Positions 1 through 9,508 of a stretch of 64,000 nucleotides of DNA are shown here, piece after piece. Position numbers and translations under genes: made by a program. Under the pieces are notes generated by a model. The model made no database searches. It was not told where the DNA came from and saw only the letters and a list, made by a program, of their open reading frames with translations. Position 1 is the stretch's first letter. Each line of letters opens with the position of its first letter. The stretch comes from Aphis gossypii (taxonomy: Eukaryota; Arthropoda; Insecta; Hemiptera; Aphididae): positions 40,382,287 to 40,446,286 of the forward strand of contig NC_065532.1 in assembly GCF_020184175.1 (NCBI RefSeq), written 5' to 3'.

Positions 1-117
1 GTCCAATTAAAAAAGGCTCTATTAGAAAACTCAGATAATTTAATAAATAGTGCAATAAGAACTATTGAAACTGATCGTTCTACTGATAAATTAATAATTT
101 GGAAAAATATAAAATAA
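1..117 (+). CDS. C-terminal end of an unidentified ORF, cut by the window edge
   Basis: Frame 1 is open from the first base to a TAA at 115-117 and encodes 38 residues, ending in IIWKNIK. The stretch is rich in charged and polar residues and would be helical, with the pattern of leucines and isoleucines expected of a helix end. I do not recognise the family. No start or acceptor site is visible because the window opens inside it. It could be the last exon of a host gene whose body lies to the left, the tail of a transposon ORF, or a chance open stretch. A mobile-element repeat begins about 60 bases downstream. Confidence 0.3.
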   Translation, partial: VQLKKALLENSDNLINSAIRTIETDRSTDKLIIWKNIK

Positions 118-177
118 TATGCCAACAATTTGGACAAAGAAAAGCGATGAATGTTCTTATATTACATTTGTTTATTC

Positions 178-262
178 ATACCTAATATAAGAATTAATGA
201 ACTTTTATCTTATTAATTTAATACCTGCCTAAAAAAACAATTTGAGACCACGCGCATGGGGT
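178..262 (+). repeat. Direct repeat, copy 1 (second copy at 6731-6803)
   Basis: About 75-85 bases starting at cctaatataagaa and ending at gaccacgcgca reappear in the same orientation at 6731-6803 with small differences. It lies immediately outside the inverted repeat of the THAP9-like transposon and is probably the outer part of that element's left end. Confidence 0.6.
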
Positions 263-1163
263 GCGTTCGAAAACTCAACTATAGTCTATAGTTAACTCGA
301 GTAACCCAACGTCGTTCAGCGTAGATGAGTTAAATCAGCGCTATAGTTCGGTAACACAAAGTTGTTGACTCTGGGTTAACCCGACAACAGTAACCCAAGG
401 TTTATAGATAATAGAGGTTGCCTCATACGGGAATTCTGTTCAAAATGGAAGTGGGAGAAATTGCACTATGATGTCAGCCATCATACAAAATTGTTTGTTT
501 ATCATAAAAAGTTATAGTAAGTTGGTAATTGATTAAAGTTTTACATAGTATTTATTACTAAACTATCCAGCTAAATTAATTTGTTTTAATGGCAACTACA
601 AAGTCAAAAGGCGGTTCATATTTCATGTTGCAAAAATTATTCAGGCAAAGCCAAAAATACTGGTAGTACCGATTTGTCTTTTCACAAGTATTTTATAATT
701 TTTTTTTTAACTACATATTAAGCAATTTTAAAATATACATACCTATCTCACACACCTATCTATTAGTTTGTATATACTATAATAGAAGATAATTTTAATT
801 TAAAAGGTTTCTAAGGATGATTTGCTTCTTAAAGTGTGGTCGAATAAATGTAGGAAAAATTATGCATGGAATCCTAGTAAATCATTTATAGATCACTTTA
901 AGCAAGATGATTATCTTAGAGATTTAAAATCTGAACTGTTGGGGTATGCTCCAAGAGTAAAAATTTTAAAACCGGATGCTACACCTACACTTAATTTACC
1001 TGATGGTCATGACAAGTGTGTTTCAGTCTGGTATTCAGCGTCAAAAACGAATAGAGACTAAATTAATTAGATAGGTAAATATTTTTAAACATAATGGTTT
1101 GCTTTTATTTTAAGAATACAATCATTACCTGTAAGAAGGTAATATAAGAGTACGAGCTACAAA

Positions 1164-1304
1164 CAGGGCCAGTGCAAGCAAATTTTTATATGTAGGCAAA
1201 AATCAAAATTGCCGCCTCTTGTTTTATTATTTTTTCTTATATGCCGCCTCTGTATATAAATATAAATTTTGTGCCTACGTTGCCTACGCCTATAACCGGC
1301 CCTG
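1164..1304. mobile_element. hAT-type MITE nested in the THAP9-like element
   Basis: A 141-base element starts CAGGGCCAG and ends CCGGCCCTG, which are imperfect inverted termini of the hAT type. It is flanked by an exact 8-base target duplication GCTACAAA (1156-1163 and 1305-1312). It has no coding capacity and splits the THAP transposase fossil after its zinc-finger part. Confidence 0.85.
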
Positions 1305-2529
1305 GCTACAAACATTACAATGAAACTATATAATTAAAATATTCTGTAGTACTATCTCATGTTTATTTTTCATAACTTATATTCTTTGTTTTAAGTTATC
1401 ATCACATTACAGACTTGTATCTTTATTCCTTTTTTTTACTTATTCAATGATATTATTTTATTAAATAATTTTTATTTTAGACTCATAATGAGATTGTCAC
1501 TTTGGTTCTAAATAATAATGAACCATCTTTTTCTACTCAATATTCAATATTCAGAATGTGACTGAGTCAACTCAATCATTGGACTTGTCACACAACCTCA
1601 TGATTATGAACATCTTTACAATAAACTACTTCTAGAACACAAAAAACTATTAACCATTAAGAAATCTGAAGTTGACTACAAAAAAACTAACAAAAATCTA
1701 TGGTTTCAAATCAGAAATTTAGAGAAAAATTCAAGTGACAAATTTACTGTTAAAAAATACAGAAAAAACAATGGAAGACAAATACAATTATTATTAAAAA
1801 TTAAGATCTGAGATATTGATATACAAGCCAGAAAATATTTGTCATCAATATTCTCCAAAAATCATTTGGACATGATTATGAAGAAAAAACATGTTAACTG
1901 GTCAACAAATGAAATTTCAAAGGCATTTTCTTTTAGATATTTTAGTAAACGTGCCTATGTTTATATGAAGAATGAACTGAAATATCCACTGCCTGGTATT
2001 ATAATATTAAATAATTTGTAATTTATACTTTTTTCACAAATACCTATCTTAAAATAATTTATTATCTACATCTTTACAAATTTTGAATGGTTATAATTAA
2101 AAGAACAAATGACTTCTTACAAATTTTAATAAATATTTTATTATTATAGGATTGTCATCTCTTCAACGATGGGTCAAAAGTGTTAATATGAGGAATGGCG
2201 TTCTTGAAGATGTTATTAATATAATGAAATTGAATGGGGATGGCTTGTAGGACTATCAATTTAATGTTTGACGAAGTTAAAATTTCAATTACCATGGAAT
2301 ATGATGTTCTTCGAGATGAAGTTGTGGGCCCTCATTCTCAAATGCAAGTGGTTATGGCAAGAAGTGTGGCGTCACCATTGAAACAACCTATTTACAAAGG
2401 CTTTGATAAAAAAAATGACTAAAGAGATGCTTTTGAATATTATTGAAAAGCTTGATCAAATAGGTTTTAAAACAATATGTTGTGTAAGTCACTGTAGTGG
2501 AGGTTATGTTGGTTTGTGGAGAGCCTTGG

Positions 2530-2567
2530 ACATTTCTTATGAAAACCCACATTTCTTATGAAAACCC
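2530..2567. repeat. 19-bp perfect tandem duplication
   Basis: The unit ACATTTCTTATGAAAACCC occurs twice back to back (2530-2548, 2549-2567). Nineteen bases is not a multiple of three, so it shifts the transposase frame between the WRALD and IYVPDAPH blocks. Replication slippage after the gene lost constraint is the simplest reading. Confidence 0.9.
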
Positions 2568-4074
2568 TGTATTTTCTCTTCCGAATCAAAGAGAAATAAT
2601 ATATGTACCTGATGCACCACACGTTTTTAAACTTATAAGAAACTGGTTGTTAGATACTGGATTTGAGTATAATGATCAAAATATAAATAAAAAACCACTT
2701 GAATTTTTAATCAATATAACATCCACTGAGCTCAGTATTTGTCACTGTCTACCTATCATTTAACTTGTGAACGCTTGTGAAGGTCAACAACAACAAAAAG
2801 TTAGATTAGCTTCACAATTATTGTTCCACACAACTTCCACAGCACTTCTGCACTGTCACAACATACTCAAAGAAGATAAAAGATTAATTGAAAATTTAGC
2901 TTATTTTATTGAATTAGTTAATAATTGGTTTGACGTAGTGAATGCATCTCATCCAAATGATAACAATACACAACAATATAAACAACCATATGATAATAAT
3001 AAAGAAGAACAAAATCTAATACTCAATAAAATGTATGATATATTTTTAAAAATAAGGTGTATTGGAAAAATTGGCTACCAGATTTTCCATAAGGCTATTT
3101 TAATGCACATTAATGGGACAAAAGCACTGTTAAAGGTTGTACAGCAAAACGGGTTAAAGTATTTTTATCCAGCAAAATAAACCAAGATGCATTAGGAAAT
3201 TTATTTTCCCAACTTCGTTCAAGAGGGGGACTAAATGACCATCCATCTCCTTTAAACGCATTGTTTAGAATACATTTAATAACATTAGGTAAAAATTCCG
3301 ACATAGTTTCAAATCAGTCATACACTGCTGATAAAAATGATTGAGTTTCCTAAAGGGCCAGGAGTTGTTGAAAAACTAACAAAATTTTTTTTTATCTCGG
3401 ATGGAAATTGCAAAAAAATATAATCTTGTTGTAAAGACTAATATTAAACAAAGAGTACTCATCCAGATGAAATATTTGAATGACCATTCCAGAAAATTAT
3501 CAAAAAAAGGAAAGCAAAATCTCAACGTAAAAAGCTCCAAAAACTAAAAAGACTGATGACTTAATTATGACAATATTATTATGTATTTTATAGTTTTGTA
3601 TAATAGTTTTATAATATACCATAAAATATCCTATTTGTATAGTTCAATTTATTTCAGTTCCTACAATCTGCAAAAACAAATATACATAAAATTTTAAATT
3701 ACTTAAACTGTATTTTAGTAGTATAATTTCTTGATACTATTCATAATGAACAAAAACTATTCATAAGAATGGTATTAGGTGTAATCTTAATAATTTTAGA
3801 TAACCATAAAATGTTATAAAAAATTATATTTTTTAATTCATTTAGAAACTACAACTTTTGGTTAAAATGGTTCATTCACTTCACAGAAAATATAAATGAT
3901 ATGATTTAATCATAATAAATAAGGAATTTTACAATCAATTTTGTAAAAATATTGTGAAAGTTGATGAACTATAATAATAAATGCAAAACTTCTATTCATT
4001 CAGTGTTTAAACTCTATACTATAGAAGGATTTAAATATATTATAATTTATAACACATTCATTGTCATTTATAGT

Positions 4075-4433
4075 CAGTGGCGCATATAATAATAAAAATG
4101 AATAATATCCGTACACTATACATATTATCATAGTATATTTTGTAGTTTAAAATTTATAATTTTAGGTAGGTACCTACCATACACTGAATGGTCTTTTTCA
4201 GCTCTAAAAGGAGTAAAATCATGTATACAATCAAGTATAAAAGAGGAAAGATAAAATGTATTGAAAATTCTAAATATTGAAAATGACATAAAAAAATCAA
4301 ACTAAAAAAATATTTTGAAAAATTTTTGAATAACTTGTATACCTATATAATTATTTATTTATTTTTTTTTTGAGAGGGTAAAGGCAGCAAAAATATGTTT
4401 TCCCGGGGCACAAATATTTCAAATGCGTCCTTG
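4075..4433 (+). mobile_element. Internally deleted hAT element with transposase C-terminus
   Basis: The element is 359 bases long. Its left end is CAGTGGCGCAT and its right end, read inward on the minus strand, is CAAGGACGCAT. The ends are flanked by the exact 8-base duplication TTTATAGT at 4067-4074 and 4434-4441. It sits inside the P-type element, so it landed later. It retains the 3' part of a transposase gene (4183-4302). A CCGGGGCAC motif just inside the right end is typical of many hAT copies. Confidence 0.85.
4183..4302 (+). pseudogene. hAT transposase C-terminal (dimerisation) fragment
   Basis: The frame reads TEWSFSALKGVKSCIQSS, then IKEER, a TAA stop, and NVLKILNIENDIKKSN. The ERxFSxLKxIKxxLRSxMxxERLxxLxLLxIxxD pattern is the hallmark of the hAT C-terminal dimerisation region in zinc-finger MYM-type and related transposases. 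The initial E of ERSFS is present and the following R is replaced by W. The in-frame stop and the 40-codon length show a dead fragment kept within a deletion derivative. Confidence 0.8.
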
Positions 4434-4587
4434 TTTATAGTAATAATTTTGTATTTTGTAATAATATAGAGTGCATAATACAAATAACTCATCATAATCA
4501 ATGCCCCGTTTCAAAATGTGTACGATGGGTGATGTCATGGTCACGATAGGTGCTACGGGGAATCTAAAATGTTTACATGACTATGAA

Positions 4588-4612
4588 GCAACCTCTATTA
4601 TCTATAAACCTT
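4588..4612. repeat. Right arm of the 25-bp inverted repeat
   Basis: This is the exact reverse complement of 397-421. It pairs with the left arm to bracket the THAP9-like transposase remnants. Confidence 0.85.
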
Positions 4613-4649
4613 TACAATAACTGACTAATAAATAGATAGGTTATTTTAT

Positions 4650-4669
4650 CTCTATTGATAACAATAGAG
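4650..4669. repeat. Perfect 8-bp-stem hairpin outside the P-type element's inverted repeat
   Basis: CTCTATTG, loop ATAA, then CAATAGAG. A related string, GATAACAATAGAGTT, recurs at about 6836-6852 next to copy 2 of the direct repeat, which suggests that it belongs to the outer right end of the same transposon family. Confidence 0.5.
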
Positions 4670-4843
4670 TTTACTCTAACGTACTCCTCTACTTCGACTA
4701 GTCATATTCGAAAAAAATTCATGCATTGAATAAGACTTAAAATAAATACTTATGCATTATACTATTCATGTATACAAGTATTTAAATTAAAAAAAAATTT
4801 ATCTAGATCTTAATATAGAATAATATTGTTTACTGTAAATTAT

Positions 4844-5910
4844 TTACTTTATAGGATCATTTTCTGACAAGATTTCTGTAATAACAGATATTGGAGTTTC
4901 ACAGTCTGAATGTGCTGAACAAAACATGTGCTGTAAATAATAAAAACATTATAATTAATATAATTAGTTTTACTAGTTTATCAAAAATTAAGGCATTGAT
5001 AAAGCGTGTGATCTACTATTAATGTAATAAACTTTTTTATTTCAATTACATTTTCATTTTTGTTTTGATAGATAGGTATATTAAATATTGTTCTAGCTAC
5101 CTGAAACTAAGTTCAAAAATAAACTTTGATACTCTTGAATAACCATCTGTAATTGCACATCAATAAATCTCACATTAAAAGAACTTTAATCTTTTGTTTG
5201 CTTTCCAAGCTCTCTTGACCAACTAGATTTTAAAGTTGGTTCTAAAAACTGGACTTTGCTAATGCCAAAATTAAAAAATTAAATTGAAATTTTCTTAATC
5301 ATGATCTTATAGTGATGTTTTTAAAACGAGAAACTTTAAGACAATTATCTCATCTAATATTTTAATAAGACGTGTGTCCACACACACATATGTAAAATGT
5401 AAAATTTAAGTTCAGCAATGCACATCTAACTTTATTAATCTATAGTAACTCACTTATAATACTAAGACAATAAATGTGGAAGTAGTGTTTTCTTAATATA
5501 AATACATTAACTACATTTGTAATTGATAGAAATTTATGATATTATTTATAATAAAGGATGTCATGCCAGCTTCTGAAAATCTCAACAATTGTTACGTATA
5601 ACATATAAAATTGAAATCGTGAAGAACAAATGATTTTTAAGGGAATCTACTTCTCATTAAAATGTCTAACAATAAGAACTTATCAATTTAGTTAATTAAA
5701 GATTTCAAAAATCTCAAATCGCAAAATAAAATTACGCCATTAATAATATAGACAATAGAGTTAGTAAGAAAATCCAAGAAATGACCCATTTATATTTATT
5801 TACAGATTACTTACAGATATTTAAGTGTTCATAGTTCAAACACATCTGGATTTTCAAATAAAGGCAACAAATGATCCACATAAGCTTATGACCAGAATTT
5901 TGATAATGAA
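4844..5910 (-). pseudogene. Possible eroded multi-exon gene, unidentified
   Basis: Three exon-like blocks lie on the minus strand. Block 5910-5815 follows a good acceptor (ATTTTGCAG) and ends at GTAAGT; it reads AYVDHLLPLFENPDVFEL between two stops, then TLKYL. Block 5258-5101 lies between TTAG and CAG/GTAGCT; it reads VQFLEPTLKSSWSRELGKQ, a TAA, then NVRFIDVQLQMVIQEYQSLF. Block 4930-4844 follows TTATTATTTACAG and reads HMFCSAHSDCETPISVITE to a stop after ENDPIK. The phase from the first block to the second agrees (2 plus 1 base). The second to the third does not agree in the longest frame. I do not recognise the family. In DNA this AT-rich, two stops in 31 codons is near chance, so an intron-like background cannot be excluded. 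Confidence 0.35.
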
Positions 5911-6730
5911 CTGCAAAATTCACAAAATATATATTGTAATAATTTTATTACAGTGAATATGATAAACACACATATAATTATTTATTATAATTTACACTTA
6001 TAAACAATAAATTATATAAAAAATATAGGAGGACAATAGGTACAAACTACTTAACAATTTATATAAAGAATAGTCCAAAAAAAATTATCCCGGTTAAATT
6101 CTTTGACAAATGGCTATATTTCTAGGTTACTATTTATACAATTAAGGATTTAAAAAATAGCTTTATAAATTAAAATGTTCACATTTTTTCAGATAGTTAA
6201 TTATACTTAATATATTTTATATATTTACAAACTTGTTAATACTTGATATTTTATGAGATGTATCACATGCAATAGAATCAGAAAATTTACAATATTTTTG
6301 AAGAAAAACACAGACGTCTTATGTTTAATTTAACAATTTAATTATGATACAATTTTATGTAAAATAAAATGTTAGATTAAGAAGGAATCAAATATTAATT
6401 GTTTTTTTTTTAGAAAATGTTCTCTTTTTCCTACCACTACAGATAATAATTATACCTAACTACACCTATGATTAAGATCCTTTTTATAACCATTGTAATT
6501 AGTTAATAAACATCATCATCGATCCTCATGTATCATTAAGGTTAAATCATATAGACAAACACACTTACTTTCAATGGCAGGCAAGAATGTGTGACACCAA
6601 ACGGCAAACTTATTTATTTAATAATAAATAATTTCTATGTTATACCTTTTTACTTATAACTATTCTAGTGTTAAATACACTTATTTTATTATTATTATTT
6701 TGTAATATTATATTATTTGTTTCTTAATTC
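5911..6730. other. AT-rich stretch without a supported gene
   Basis: There is no convincing coding block. A short minus-strand reading (ISLPFGVTHSCLPLK followed by GTAAGT, about 6570-6615) resembles an exon end and might belong to the eroded gene to its left, but it is too short to call. Confidence 0.5.
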
Positions 6731-6880
6731 CTAATATAAGAAATAATGAAAGTTTTATCTTATTAATTTAACACCGGCTCTAAAAAAATTAGACCACGCG
6801 CAGTGACGCTGACGCACACGCTTGTTGTACTCCCTGATAACAATAGAGTTAACCTTAACAAACTGGCTTAACTCTAATAT
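6731..6880 (+). repeat. Direct repeat copy 2 plus a right-end-like segment of the THAP9-type element
   Basis: Positions 6731-6803 repeat 178-262 in direct orientation. They are followed about 30 bases later by GATAACAATAGAGTT, which matches the segment at 4657-4671 outside the right inverted repeat. The order and orientation (left-end sequence, then right-end sequence) are those expected of a short deletion derivative of the larger transposon. Confidence 0.5.
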
Positions 6881-7033
6881 TTTTTGAAGTTGAAAATACA
6901 TTAATTTGGGAAATGAATTGGGAGTTTTATTTTTCAAAGTTGGTGCACCTTCCTTTGTGTTCGGCTTTGATTTGTGTGTTTATTCTATGATAATTATTCT
7001 GCCTGTTATCTCAGTACCGAACTGTGGTTTTTA

Positions 7034-7095
7034 CCATGAACTAAGATAATATCCCATGAACTAAGATAATATATAACTATATAAGATAATATCTT
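7034..7095. repeat. Tandem and inverted copies of an AAGATAATAT motif
   Basis: CCATGAACTAAGATAATAT occurs twice in tandem with one base between copies, followed by TATATAAGATAATATCTTAG, which pairs back with the CTAAGAT part. This is a local foldback of unknown origin; the preceding sequence TCTCAGTACCGAAC has a relative near 10010. Confidence 0.5.
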
Positions 7096-7163
7096 AGTCC
7101 GTCGTGGTTGTAGTGGTTGTACTAGGCCCTTTAAAAAATGCTGAATTGCTGAATTGCTTCTGA

Positions 7164-7224
7164 GTACTGATCACGAATTAAGATATATTAATTAGTATTC
7201 TATATCTTAATTCGTGGTACTGAT
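7164..7224. mobile_element. Tiny 45-bp hairpin flanked by 8-bp direct repeats
   Basis: Two perfect 15-base arms (CACGAATTAAGATAT at 7172-7186 and its reverse complement at 7202-7216) enclose a 15-base loop. GTACTGAT lies directly on both sides (7164-7171 and 7217-7224). Perfect arms with an 8-base duplication suggest a minimal foldback insertion, or the hairpin remnant of a hAT-class element. Confidence 0.6.
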
Positions 7225-7511
7225 GTTGGTTTCACAAATTTTTTGCACGTTTATCAAGATATCACATATTTTCATACTATCATTTATCTCATTTGAGATA
7301 ATTGCGACATTTGCGTACTACCGCAGTTTGTTTTAAATAAAAAAAAAAGTATAAATTTATTATTTTTAATAGAAATTAGTCTTTAGATTAGCCATCTGCT
7401 GGTTTTAAAAAGTAATTTCTATTCTATAGCAATCGGTAATGACACAATCTGCTGGTTTTAAACTTTTATCACTTTCAATTTCAATAGAAGAAAGCAATTA
7501 GAGCAGAAACC

Positions 7512-7531
7512 AAGGTGGATATATCCACCTT
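7512..7531. repeat. 20-bp perfect palindrome
   Basis: AAGGTGGATATATCCACCTT is its own reverse complement. AGAAAC occurs on both sides (7505-7510 and 7535-7540). It may be a transposon scar; no nearby gene suggests an operator-like use. Confidence 0.6.
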
Positions 7532-7549
7532 AGTAGAAACACATTATAT

Positions 7550-8660
7550 AAGTAGCTAATAATAAGTAAAATGAAGAAATAATTCATAATAATATTGTCT
7601 GTGGTTTTAGCTGGTAATGTAGTTGTTGATGATATTGGTCATAGACTTTCTAATTATTATGCTAAACTATCATTTATTTATTCATTCCAATAGACCGATA
7701 CTACCACAATTTAGAGATAATGAAAATATAACAATTTTTTGATTCATTATATTACTACTATTATTAGCTCTAAGCCAATTGTAAATCACCTGACAATCCC
7801 AATACCTGCTCCATTCTAATTGAAATCATTTATTTTATATTATATTAACCTTTTATATTTACTTTATTACATAACCAATAGTTTATTGTATTTCTATTTT
7901 ACTATTCACTTAGGGTAAATTAATACCCATATATATTAAGCATAAGTAATAAATTAATAATATAATACCAAATTAAAAAACAAATGTTGAATTCTTAATT
8001 TAACAATAAGCTAGTTATTAAACTATTACTTGTAAGGACAAGACAAGTATAATAGACAAAAGGCGATGGGTTATTAATATATTATATAGTGCCTGCATTA
8101 TTACTCAGGATTTTTTATTCAGAAGAGGTATTTTTATTAATAATTTTCATGAAAAAAAAACTGATTATAGGAACCTACTACATTTAATTTTTCATACTTC
8201 CTATTTATATCAGTAAATCACCAAATTATCTACTATTTAATTATAATAAAATACATTTTGCAATGTATTAATGATAAAAAATTAAATTACAATTTCACAA
8301 ATTATATTATTGTATTACATATTTGTTATATTATTTTGTACATAAAAATTTTAATTAAACTAATAAATAATTATTTCTGCAAAATTAAAATCAAATATAA
8401 AATGTAATTAAAATTGAAATTTTATTTTGCATGTTTTGCATCTTTTTCTTGCATATTTTGACTTTTTTAGTGTATGTTTGCATACATATTTTATAATTTA
8501 AAATGCATATAAATCCGGTTTTACTTATAATCGTTTCCTTGCCGTAAGTGACATTAAGCGGTGTCTAGTATTAAATTTAATTTTAAAAATAACATAAAAT
8601 AAAATAAAAAAGTAAATTATTGTACAAACTTATCTAATGCAAAAGTTGTTTATAATCCAC
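7550..8660. other. AT-rich intergenic stretch
   Basis: Only short A/T-rich words and no open frames of note. A T-rich block near 8440-8475 with repeated ttttgcat words resembles the interior of the hAT remnant near 46.0 kb, but I cannot delimit an element. Confidence 0.5.
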
Positions 8661-8667
8661 CATTAAT

Positions 8668-8760
8668 ATACTCCGTTTCAAAAGAGATTACACCAGATTT
8701 ACGTAACAAAACTGGTTTTGCCCGTGGCCGCCCGTTATAATCTTTTTTGAAATGGAGTAT
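8668..8760. mobile_element. Short MITE with 23-bp terminal inverted repeats
   Basis: The arms ATACTCCGTTTCAAAAGAGA... (8668-8690) and its reverse complement (8738-8760) match at 21 of 23 positions. The element is about 90 bases, flanked by TA on each side, with a GC-rich core (cccgtggccgcccg). The TA-flanked CTCC... ends point to the Tc1/mariner group as the parent, but that is inference. Confidence 0.75.
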
Positions 8761-8782
8761 ACATTAAAATAACAACATAATT

Positions 8783-8788
8783 TTTATT
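8783..8788 (-). terminator. Candidate poly(A) signal for the CHCHD1-type gene
   Basis: AATAAA on the minus strand, about 130 bases beyond the stop codon at 8916-8918. It is the nearest canonical hexamer I see. Confidence 0.4.
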
Positions 8789-8915
8789 CTTAAATTTTAT
8801 TTTTATATGAAATACAATGTTAACAGACAAATTGTACATTTTAAATAAAAAATTTAAATTTAAATAGCTACATGTAGATTCTAAATACCTAAATACAAAT
8901 TTTAAAAATTTAGTT

Positions 8916-9281
8916 TTACGGATTTGGATACTTTTTCAGAAGATGATTGATTTCTCTAGGTGTAAGATTATCTTTCCCCACAGAAATGTTTCCTTCTCGT
9001 CTGTCTTGTTTTCTTTTAAACTTGTCAGCATAATTTTTAGTGGCACATGCTTGAAACTTGGTAATTTCATCTGCACAGCGTGCTTGATCAAATTCATTTT
9101 TTTTGAAACAGGCAAACATAACAGATATTTCATGAACACATGCACGTTCTTTGGACCTATCTCCTTTACCAGATACTTTATCTTTCAACTTAAGCGGCAA
9201 AAGTTCTTCAAATTTAACTTCAAGTGGATTTTTTGTATATCGACGCATATCGCGAAAATTTAAAACATTGTTTAGACGCAT
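8916..9281 (-). CDS. CHCHD1: CHCHD1-like mitochondrial small ribosomal subunit protein mS37
   Basis: A single-exon ORF of 121 residues. It contains a CHCH fold with twin CX9C motifs: Cys48 (ERACVHEISVMFAC) to Cys58, and Cys69 to Cys79 (CADEITKFQAC). Between them lies FKKNEFDQAR, the segment most like CHCHD1/mS37 proteins, whose core reads SVMMACWKQNEF. Such proteins are imported into the intermembrane space or matrix, are oxidised to two disulfides, and mS37 is part of the mitochondrial ribosome's small subunit. The N-terminus is basic (RLNNVLNFRDMRRY), fitting mitochondrial targeting. The insect protein is longer than the human one because of C-terminal residues ending LLKKYPNP. The start chosen is the first ATG, with no in-frame upstream extension of note. 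The neighbours are transposon debris, so context adds nothing. Confidence 0.9.
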   Translation of the reverse strand: MRLNNVLNFRDMRRYTKNPLEVKFEELLPLKLKDKVSGKGDRSKERACVHEISVMFACFKKNEFDQARCADEITKFQACATKNYADKFKRKQDRREGNISVGKDNLTPREINHLLKKYPNP

Positions 9282-9508
9282 AATGAAGTAATTATTGTTT
9301 AAATATTATAATATACTAAATTAATTTACAAAAAAAAAAAAATAAAAATAAGCACTAAATAGTAATAAACACTTGTAAAACAAGGTAAAAGTTAATAAAT
9401 ATTAAATAGTATTATAATCACAAGAATGTCGAATAATGTTATTCAAATTTAATTTATCTTTAAACAATTTAAACCTTAATTTTATCATAACAGTTATCAA
9501 AATTATTA

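Larger units (their letters stand above)
589..3560 (+). pseudogene. THAP9/P-element-type transposase, broken
   Basis: Order along the plus strand: an ATG at 589 followed by a frameshifted THAP N-terminal part (residues STDLSFHKYF around 660-695); the second half of the THAP zinc finger at 822-1061 (HFKQDDYL, then LKPDATPTLNLP); a lysine-rich coiled-coil-like stretch around 1600-1790; a segment at 1839-2021 with WSTNEISKAFSFRYFSKRAY and YPLPG; SSLQRWVKSV near 2155-2190; the catalytic-core block LMFDEVKISI near 2260; WRALDISYENP near 2517; and VPDAPHVFKLIRNWLLDTG near 2605. The C-terminal block DALGNLFSQLRSRGGLNDHP lies near 3185-3245. Frameshifts, stops and a 19-bp tandem duplication break it into at least six frames. 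The family excises and inserts DNA using an RNase H-like core with an inserted GTP-binding domain. This copy cannot be functional. Confidence 0.85.
397..4612 (+). mobile_element. Decayed P-element/THAP9-like DNA transposon
   Basis: A 25-base inverted repeat bounds the interval: positions 397-421 (AAGGTTTATAGATAATAGAG and five more bases) match the reverse complement of 4588-4612 exactly. Inside it lies a broken THAP9/P-type transposase on the plus strand. The true termini probably lie further out, because the flanking 178-262 block recurs elsewhere, and a small hairpin at 4650-4669 (CTCTATTG, loop ATAA, CAATAGAG) is echoed near 6836. P-type elements commonly carry subterminal inverted repeats as well as terminal ones, which fits. 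The copy contains two later hAT insertions at 1164-1304 and 4075-4433, so it is old and immobile. Confidence 0.75.

Noticed and set aside
822..3180. Intact THAP-domain host gene
   Set aside because: The blocks are in different frames with stops, a 19-bp frame-shifting duplication and a nested MITE; it is a transposon pseudogene.
5560..5720. Minus-strand reading DILMRSRFP...FSEAGMTSFIINNI as another exon of the eroded gene
   Set aside because: It has two stops, no good acceptor, and lies inside what would be an intron between two blocks whose phases already agree.
8936..9263. ORFs on both strands overlapping CHCHD1
   Set aside because: Shadows of the real gene; only the 8916-9281 minus frame has the twin CX9C motifs.
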